DNA of 31,718 bases, taken from the NCBI GenBank assembly GCA_937927945.1, contig CALEYW010000041.1, positions 1-31,718 of the forward strand, given 5' to 3'. Below are positions 26,401 to 31,718 of this stretch, piece by piece (position 1 is the first letter of the stretch; the number at the start of each line of letters is the position of its first letter). The DNA is from an uncultured candidate division WPS-2 bacterium (GTDB lineage Bacteria; Vulcanimicrobiota; Vulcanimicrobiia; Vulcanimicrobiales; Vulcanimicrobiaceae). A program made the position numbers and the translations under genes. The notes beneath the pieces were generated by a model. That model had not been told where the DNA came from. It was given only the letters and a program-made list of their open reading frames with translations, and ran no database searches.

Positions 26401-29400
26401 CGGCTTGACCGCGCCACGGCCGGAGGGACAGCGTCTCGCCGTGCGGCGCGCGTATGAACGCGCCGGGATCGTGGCGTCGCAGGTCGGCCTGATCGAAGCG
26501 CACGGCACGGGAACCGTCGTCGGCGACCGCACCGAGCTCGCGACGATCAGCGAGCTGTTCGCCTCGGAAGGCGTTGCGCCCGGAAACTGCGCGATCGGCT
26601 CGGTCAAATCGCAGATCGGTCACACGAAGTGTGCGGCCGGCGTCGCGGGCGTCATCAAAGCCGCGCTCGCACTGTGGACCGGCGTTCGGCCGCCGACGCG
26701 CGCGCTCACGCAGCCGAACGGCGCGTGGGACCGCAAGACCAGCCCGTTCTTCTTCACCACGAGCGCCCTGCCGTGGGCGGCGCCGCCCGAGGAGCGCATC
26801 GCCGGCGTCAGCGGCTTCGGTTTCGGCGGCACGAACTTCCATGCCGTTCTCGGCGCGTACGACGGCGCACCGGCGCCCGCACACGCGCTCGACGCATGGC
26901 CCGCGGAATTGTTCGTCTTTCGCGGCGAAAGCGCTGCGGAGGCGCAAGCCGCGATCGCAAAGATGCAGACACTGCTCGCCGCGAACGACGGTGCCGGCCG
27001 GCCGTGGCACCTGCGCGATCTCGCCCGCACGCTCGCCGCGAGCGAGGCCGAACGCGGCAACGCGCGTCCCGCGCAGGTTGCGCTCGTCGCAAGCGATCTC
27101 GACGATCTCGCCGCGAAGCTGACGGCCGCGCGCGCGTTCGAAACGCGCGAGGACGTCTTCGTGCGCGGCGAAACCGCGACCGGCGGCGAGATCGCGTTCC
27201 TCTTCCCGGGACAGGGAAGCCAGCGTCCGGGGATGCTTGCCGATCTGTTCGTCGCGTTCCCACGCCTGCGCGGTCTGCTCGAAGCGGGCGCGCAGTACGC
27301 CGGTGCGATGTTCCCGCCGACGGCGTTCGACGCCGAAACGAAGGCGGAGTATCGCGCGGCGCTGACCGACACGCGCATCGCGCAGCCGGCGCTGGGAATC
27401 GCGGGGCTCGCCGTCTACGATCTTCTCTCCGCGGTCGGCGTGCATCCGGCGATGACCGCCGGTCACAGCTACGGCGAATTGGTCGCGCTGTGCGTCGCGG
27501 GCGTCATCGAGCGGGACGATCTGCTCGCCGTCAGCGCCGCGCGCGCCGAGGCGATCGTCACTGCCGGCGGTGAGGATCCGGGCGCAATGGCGGCGGTCGT
27601 CGCGACCGCCGAAACCACGCGCGCGATTCTGGGGACCGACTGCGGCGTCGTCATCGCGAACGACAACGCGCCGCTGCAGGTCGTCATCTCCGGACCGACG
27701 CCGGCCATCGAAGCGGCGATCGAAACCCTCACCGCACGCGGGCTCTCGGCGAAACGCCTCCCGGTCGCATGCGGCTTCCACAGCCCCGTCGTCGCGCGTG
27801 CGGCGACGACGTTCGCGGACCATCTCGCCACGATCGCACTCGGCGATCCACGCCTGCCGGTCTGGTCGAACTCGAGCGCGAGCCCGTACCCCACTGGCGC
27901 GGACGACATTCGGGCGCTCCTCGCCGGCCAAGTCGCCGAATCGGTGCGCTTCGTCGAGCAGATCGAGAGCATGTACGCCGCCGGCGCGCGCGTCTTCGTC
28001 GAGGCCGGACCGGGTCGTGTGTTGACGAACCTCGTCGGCAAGATCTTGGAAGGCCGCCCGCACGTCGCGATTCCGTGCGACGTCCCGGGCGAACCCGGAC
28101 TGCACCGGATGCTCGTCGCGCTCGCGACGCTGGCCGTCGCCGGCGTCCCGGTCGACGCGAGCGCACTCTTCGCCGAACGCCGCGCGAAGATCGTCTCCGC
28201 GAACGACGTCCCACGCCGTCCGGGCTGGATCGTCGACGGGCACACTGTGCGCACCGCCGACGGTGCATATCTCCCCGGTGGTTTGCGTCCGGCGCGCCGG
28301 CACAGCATCGCTCCGGCGGTTGCGCCGGCCGCAACGGTGATGCTCCCCGGCGGCGACGCCGTCGAGGCGACGGTGCTGGAATTCCTGCGCACGAGCCGCG
28401 AGCTGATCGCGAGCCAACGCGAGGTCGTGCTGGGATTCCTCGGCCGCGACCCGGTCGCCGTCGCGAGCAGCTACGTGCCCAGCCGGCCGGCGGCGACCGT
28501 GCATCCCGCGGTGCACGAAACGCCCGTCCTCACTCAGAAGAAAACGCAGCAGACGCATCAGCATGCATTCGCCCCGCCGCGCGCGCTTGGGCCGGCGCCG
28601 GCGAGCGGACGCGATGCGGACGACGTGCTGCGTACGGTCGTCGCCGTCGTCAGCGAGCGAACCGGCTATCCCGCCGAGATGCTCGATCGCGACCTCGATC
28701 TCGAAGCGGATCTGAGCATCGACTCGATCAAGCGCACCGAGATCCTCGGCGAGCTCGCCGAACGGTTGGCGCTGACTGCGCCCGGCACGAGCCTCGACGA
28801 GAAGACCCTCGCCGAACTCTCTTCCCGCAAGACGCTGCAGGCGATCGTCGCATGGGTCATGGCGCGCAGCGAAGGCGCCGCCGAGCCGAGTCCGGCTTCG
28901 GTTCCGTCCGTATCGCCAAGCACCGCGCTCAGCACCGAGGAGATCTTCGCCGGCGTCGTTGCGGTCGTCAGCGAGCGCACCGGTTATCCGCCCGAGATGC
29001 TTGATCGCGACTTGGACCTCGAAGCCGATCTGAGCATCGACTCGATCAAGCGCACCGAGATCTTCTCCGCGCTCGCCGAACGCCTGCATCTCGCCGCGCC
29101 GGGGACCGGCCTCGACGAAGCGGCATTGAGCGAGCTCTCCGCCCGCAAAACGCTGCAGGCGATCGTCACGTGGATCGGCGACCGCACGCGCACGGTTCCG
29201 GAACCGGCGAGTACGCCGCAGACGCGGGGAGCTCGACCGCACACGGCGCTGCGCGGCGGTCCGCCGCTTCGCCGCTGGCGCGTCGTTCCGCAGCAGATCG
29301 ACGCACCGTACGCGGTCGCGCCGCCGGACCGGCTGCGGAACCATAGCATCGTGCTCGTCGCGGATCACGGCGGCATCAGCGCGGCGCTGGCGGCGCTGCT

Positions 29401-30793
29401 GCGCGAGCGGGGCGCCGACGCAGTGGAGATCGCCGCCGGCGAGCACCCCGGAACGACGATCGACGGTCTCATCTATCTTGCGACCGCCGACACGAATCGT
29501 CCGCCGGTGTTGCCGGGCGCGTTCGAGGCCGTTCAAGCCGCACTCGCGGCAGGCGCGAGCCGCGTGCTCGTCGCCACCGCAGCGGGCGGCCGCTTCGGCA
29601 TCGGCACCGAGCTCGTCACGCCGGAAAACGAGACGGCGCTGCGCGCCGATGCCGGCTGGCGCGGACTCGTGCGAACCGTCGCGCGCGAACACCCCGACGT
29701 CCTCGCCCGAGCCGTCGATCTCGATCCGCGCGTCGATCCCGACGAGAAAGCGCGCCGCCTGCTCGACGAGCTGCTCGATGCCGACGGACCGGTCGTCGTC
29801 GGGTGGAGCGGTGATACGCGATACACACCGGGGATCGAAGCGGCCGAGCTGCGTGAGACGCACTCGACGGCACAGCCCCGCCACCCGCTCTTCGACGAAC
29901 ACGCCGTCGCGCTGCTGACCGGCGGCGCGCGCGGGATCACCGCGCAAGTCGCGTTGACGCTGGCGCGCGAGACCGGTTGCCACGTCGTGCTGATCGGACG
30001 CACCGCGCTCTCGAACGATCCCGAGGCGCCCGATACCGCCGAGGCATCGGATCGCATCGCGCTGCGGCGCGCGCTCGCGGCGCGCGGGATGCGCGTCGCC
30101 GCGGAGATCGATGAGGCCGTCTCGCGGATTCTGGCCGAACGGCAGATGCGCGCGACGATCGCGGAACTCGAGCGGTCCGCTGCATCCGTGACATATCATG
30201 CAGGCGACGTGCGCGACGTGGGCTCCGTCAACGCCGTCATCGCCGACATCACGCGCCGTCACGGCCGGCTCGACCTGGTCGTGCACGGGGCAGGGACGCT
30301 CGAAGACCGGCTCATCGCCGACAAGAGTCCGGCATCGTTCGATCGCGTGTGGTCGACGAAGGTCGAAGGCGCGCTCTCGCTCGCCGCGTCCCTGCCGAGC
30401 AGCACGCGGTACTTCGTGCTCTTCGGGAGCATCGCCGGCGCGTTCGGCAACCGCGGTCAAGTCGACTACGCCGCCGCGAACGACGCGCTCGACACGCTCG
30501 CTCACACGCTCAACCGGCGCGACGTCGAGACGCGCACCGTCGCGGTCGATTGGGGTCCCTGGTCGGCGGCCGGCGGCGGCATGGTCTCGCCCGAATTGGA
30601 AGCGGAGTACTCGCGGCGCGCGATCGCGACGATCGATCCGGTTGAAGGCGTCGAAGCGCTCCTGCGCGAGCTGACGTGGGGAACGCGGGTCGACGCGCAG
30701 GTCGTCTACGCCTGCGCCGAACCCGAGTCACTGGCGGGCGACGCGCAGCCGCCGGCGCCCGCGCCGCGCAGCGCGATGGGCGGTGCGCGATGA
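23498..30793 (+). CDS. Pfa-like megasynthase: NMO-NMO-KS-AT-ACP-ACP-KR
   Basis: 2431 residues. Two flavin-type nitronate-monooxygenase/enoyl-reductase-like barrels come first (about 10-230 and 310-560). The second keeps FEGRECGGHVGP with His449; the first has GSESGGRVG with Arg134 in that place. A ketosynthase (about 676-1120) has Cys867 in DAACASSLAAL, His1002 in EAHGTGT and His1042 in GHTKCAAG. An acyltransferase (about 1230-1540) has PGQGSQ, Ser1324 in GHSYGE and His1428 in GFHSP. Two acyl carriers bear Ser1743 and Ser1849 in EADLSIDSIKRTEI, the form typical of PfaA-type synthases. A ketoreductase (about 1935-2410) has TGGARGIT, Ser2311, Tyr2324 and DWGPW. No dehydratase or thioesterase is seen. 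GTG 23498 follows AAGGGAGA. It probably works iteratively, making a fatty-acid-like or polyketide chain with the downstream protein (inference). Confidence 0.88.
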   Translation: MSTYGRGQGRDLIIGVTPFETPNSRLTAAVSRAGALGVLDLGRDRARARAALTQTSRWTKGPWGVRVPAGCRIGPDELPAGVTTIVLPHGSPWRALPIAGVRIIAEVNDPDEAHRALALGVDGLIARGSESGGRVGELTTYVLLQHLLADAQIAVPIWAAGGLGRHSAAAAIAGGAAGVVIDAQFALVRESSFPHDVRTAIAAMDGSETTVIGGHRLYTRPDLTARRAHWPELANGGELTETMVAARLGADRFEEQLLPIGQDGAFARAFADEYATAGALVQELRKSIETHLTDAAAAQPLRAGSRFARERGVRLPVAQGPMTRVSDRAAFAAEVAENGGLPFLALALMDGTDVHRLLEETAAMLGTRPWGVGILGFAPAAVREAQLEAIHRFRPPCALIAGGRPSQAAPLEAAGIDTFMHVPSPGLLDRFLREGARKFVFEGRECGGHVGPRSSFALWDTQVETLLRYGASLPPQDERRFFDELHVLLAGGIHDERSAAMAAVLASPLATRGAGVGVLMGTAYLFTEEAVRTQAILPTFQEAALACDETVLLETSPGHATRCAETPYVRAFADTKRRLESEGVGQQAVWTELESLNLGRLRLASKGLRREGDRVVGVDEDEQRAEGMVMIGQVAALRSATTTIDSLHTQVTAGASRFVEQAAGLIVRSEAPSGASLDVAIVGMACAFAKSPDLEEYWANILGGIDAMSEVAPERWDPAVHWDSQSTGPHAGRRTPSKWGGFIPAIPFDALAFGIPPASLAAIEPVQLLALHVAERALRDAGYAERNPHREGTSVIFGAEAGSDLAMAYNFRAAYRSYFGELPPELDAEIPELTEDSFPGGLSNVIAGRIANRLDLRGPNYTVDAACASSLAALDLACKELVSGSSEMVVCGGADLHNTIQDYFLFSSVHALSASGKPRPFDAQSDGIALGEGVGCVVLKRLADAERDGDRIYAVVRGIAGSSDGRSLGLTAPRPEGQRLAVRRAYERAGIVASQVGLIEAHGTGTVVGDRTELATISELFASEGVAPGNCAIGSVKSQIGHTKCAAGVAGVIKAALALWTGVRPPTRALTQPNGAWDRKTSPFFFTTSALPWAAPPEERIAGVSGFGFGGTNFHAVLGAYDGAPAPAHALDAWPAELFVFRGESAAEAQAAIAKMQTLLAANDGAGRPWHLRDLARTLAASEAERGNARPAQVALVASDLDDLAAKLTAARAFETREDVFVRGETATGGEIAFLFPGQGSQRPGMLADLFVAFPRLRGLLEAGAQYAGAMFPPTAFDAETKAEYRAALTDTRIAQPALGIAGLAVYDLLSAVGVHPAMTAGHSYGELVALCVAGVIERDDLLAVSAARAEAIVTAGGEDPGAMAAVVATAETTRAILGTDCGVVIANDNAPLQVVISGPTPAIEAAIETLTARGLSAKRLPVACGFHSPVVARAATTFADHLATIALGDPRLPVWSNSSASPYPTGADDIRALLAGQVAESVRFVEQIESMYAAGARVFVEAGPGRVLTNLVGKILEGRPHVAIPCDVPGEPGLHRMLVALATLAVAGVPVDASALFAERRAKIVSANDVPRRPGWIVDGHTVRTADGAYLPGGLRPARRHSIAPAVAPAATVMLPGGDAVEATVLEFLRTSRELIASQREVVLGFLGRDPVAVASSYVPSRPAATVHPAVHETPVLTQKKTQQTHQHAFAPPRALGPAPASGRDADDVLRTVVAVVSERTGYPAEMLDRDLDLEADLSIDSIKRTEILGELAERLALTAPGTSLDEKTLAELSSRKTLQAIVAWVMARSEGAAEPSPASVPSVSPSTALSTEEIFAGVVAVVSERTGYPPEMLDRDLDLEADLSIDSIKRTEIFSALAERLHLAAPGTGLDEAALSELSARKTLQAIVTWIGDRTRTVPEPASTPQTRGARPHTALRGGPPLRRWRVVPQQIDAPYAVAPPDRLRNHSIVLVADHGGISAALAALLRERGADAVEIAAGEHPGTTIDGLIYLATADTNRPPVLPGAFEAVQAALAAGASRVLVATAAGGRFGIGTELVTPENETALRADAGWRGLVRTVAREHPDVLARAVDLDPRVDPDEKARRLLDELLDADGPVVVGWSGDTRYTPGIEAAELRETHSTAQPRHPLFDEHAVALLTGGARGITAQVALTLARETGCHVVLIGRTALSNDPEAPDTAEASDRIALRRALAARGMRVAAEIDEAVSRILAERQMRATIAELERSAASVTYHAGDVRDVGSVNAVIADITRRHGRLDLVVHGAGTLEDRLIADKSPASFDRVWSTKVEGALSLAASLPSSTRYFVLFGSIAGAFGNRGQVDYAAANDALDTLAHTLNRRDVETRTVAVDWGPWSAAGGGMVSPELEAEYSRRAIATIDPVEGVEALLRELTWGTRVDAQVVYACAEPESLAGDAQPPAPAPRSAMGGAR
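28630..29080 (+). repeat. Tandem duplication encoding two acyl carrier domains
   Basis: The stretches around 28640-28742 and 28959-29063 are close copies 318 bases apart. The segment starting GATCTGAGCATCGACTCGAT is identical for 36 bases in both (28709-28744 and 29027-29062). It encodes the phosphopantetheine site of each carrier domain. The spacing equals 106 residues, one domain plus linker. Confidence 0.8.
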
Positions 30794-31718
30794 GCGAACG
30801 CCATCGTCTGCTGCTGCTCGCCGGACGCAGCAAGGACGAGCTGGGCGCGCAGCTCGCGCAGGACGACCAGCTTCTCCTCGATCGCGACGATGTGGAGCAT
30901 GCCCCGGCGGCTGGTCCGTATCGGCTCGCGATCGCCGACGCCGACGCGCGACGGTTGGCGCTCGCGCGTCGCGTTGCGGCTGGTGACGTACCGTGGCGCG
31001 GACGCAATGACGTCTGGTACACCGCGGCACCGTTGCTCGGCGAGGGCCGCGGAAGCGTCGCCTTCGTCTTCCCCGGGATCGAGCAGCGGTTCGAACCCGT
31101 CGTCGCCGACGTCGCCGCGCATTTCCGCTTGCCGCGTGCCGAACTGGCCGGGAGCGAACGATCGGTGTTGGAGCACGCGATCTCGCTGCTCGCCGTCGGC
31201 CGGCTGCTCGACGCGGCGCTGCGGCGGATCGGGATCGAGCCGGCCGCTCTCGCCGGGCACAGCATCGGCGAGTGGAACGCGATGATGTCGTCGGGGATGA
31301 TGCCGGCCGCTTCGATGGATCAACTCATCGCGCAGATCGATCCGGAAGCGTTCGCACTGCCGGGCTGCCTGTTCGCGGCGCTGGGCTGCGGCGTCGAGCT
31401 CGCACGCGAAGCGATCGCGGGACTCGACGGAGTCGTGATCTCGCACGACAACTGCCCGCACCAGTCGATCATCTGCGGTGACGAGCACGCGATCGCGGCG
31501 GCGACGAAGCGGCTCGACGAGCGCGGGGTCCTCTCGCAAGTGCTGAACTTCCGCTCGGGCTTTCACTCACCGCTGCTGGCGCCGTATCTCGAGAACGTCT
31601 CGGCGGTCGCCGAGCTCCCGATCGGAACGGCGCGCACGCCGGTCTGGTCGGCGACGACCACCGAGATCTTCCCCAGTGACGAGCGCGCCATCCGCGAGCT
31701 CGTGATCCGGCATCTGCT
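30790..31718 (+). CDS. Second acyltransferase protein of the megasynthase unit, cut by the window edge
   Basis: At least 309 residues, open at the right edge. About 85 residues resembling a KS-AT linker (LLLLAGRSKDELGAQLAQ) precede a malonyl/acyl transferase domain with Ser158 in LAGHSIGEWNAMM and His259 in FRSGFHSPLL, the catalytic pair. The first motif, normally PGQGSQ, reads PGIEQR (Ile97-Glu98-Gln99-Arg100), so the oxyanion loop is unusual. Its ATG at 30790 overlaps the megasynthase stop as ATGA, so the two are translated together. By position it resembles PfaB, the separate acyltransferase of polyunsaturated-fatty-acid synthases. Further domains may follow outside the window, so this could be the start of a second large enzyme. 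Confidence 0.82.
   Translation, partial: MSERHRLLLLAGRSKDELGAQLAQDDQLLLDRDDVEHAPAAGPYRLAIADADARRLALARRVAAGDVPWRGRNDVWYTAAPLLGEGRGSVAFVFPGIEQRFEPVVADVAAHFRLPRAELAGSERSVLEHAISLLAVGRLLDAALRRIGIEPAALAGHSIGEWNAMMSSGMMPAASMDQLIAQIDPEAFALPGCLFAALGCGVELAREAIAGLDGVVISHDNCPHQSIICGDEHAIAAATKRLDERGVLSQVLNFRSGFHSPLLAPYLENVSAVAELPIGTARTPVWSATTTEIFPSDERAIRELVIRHL

Noticed and set aside
25163..30505. Minus-strand ORF of 1780 codons inside the megasynthase
   Set aside because: A mirror frame created by the G/C-rich third positions of the plus-strand gene; its translation is a mass of Arg/Asp/Ala with no domain.

Overview
The window is very GC-rich bacterial chromosome (apart from an AT-rich patch near 23270-23360) with tightly packed genes, many GTG starts and many 1- to 4-base stop/start overlaps. 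Gene content (a complete HutF/HutG-type histidine pathway, a flagellin, a GGDEF cyclase, a CoxE-like remnant and a Pfa-like lipid/polyketide megasynthase) suggests a free-living, motile soil or rock bacterium. A lineage such as Eremiobacterota/Vulcanimicrobiota (WPS-2) would fit, but that is an impression from gene content and base composition and was not tested. No rRNA, tRNA, CRISPR array or intact insertion sequence was seen.

Left part (1-7100): regulators and small enzymes. A frameshifted MmyB-type regulator runs off the left edge. It is followed by a Crp/Fnr-type regulator, a small LuxR-type helix-turn-helix protein, a short coiled-coil ORF, a translationally coupled SRPBCC plus NADPH oxidoreductase pair under a strong promoter covered by two tandem palindromes, a CoxE-like VWA remnant, a single-domain cyclic-nucleotide-binding protein, and a large secreted lipoprotein with an HExxH zinc-protease motif.

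Middle part (7169-18241): histidine degradation in three blocks. hutF (minus) is divergent from a DUF2339-DUF3999-hutI unit (plus, all junctions overlapping), which converges on hutU-hutH-hutG (minus, both junctions overlapping). Together these convert histidine to urocanate, imidazolonepropionate, formimidoylglutamate, formylglutamate and finally glutamate plus formate. A cysteine dioxygenase homologue is divergent from hutU, and a small gamma-glutamylcyclotransferase-fold protein converges on it.

Right part (18373-22872): a lone flagellin with a variable middle region, a dimethylformamidase-beta-like protein, a possibly frameshifted small ORF, and a PAS-PAS-GGDEF diguanylate cyclase.

Right end (22873-31718): a 625-base gap rich in inverted repeats, an AT-rich promoter region, a possible leader peptide and a perfect 10-bp hairpin. 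These precede a 2431-residue synthase with the order NMO(ER-like)-NMO(ER-like)-KS-AT-ACP-ACP-KR. A second acyltransferase protein is coupled to it by ATGA and is cut by the window edge. This is the most interesting system here: a Pfa-like secondary-lipid or polyketide synthase whose enoyl-reductase-like domains are duplicated and fused at the N-terminus, with no dehydratase visible before the window ends.
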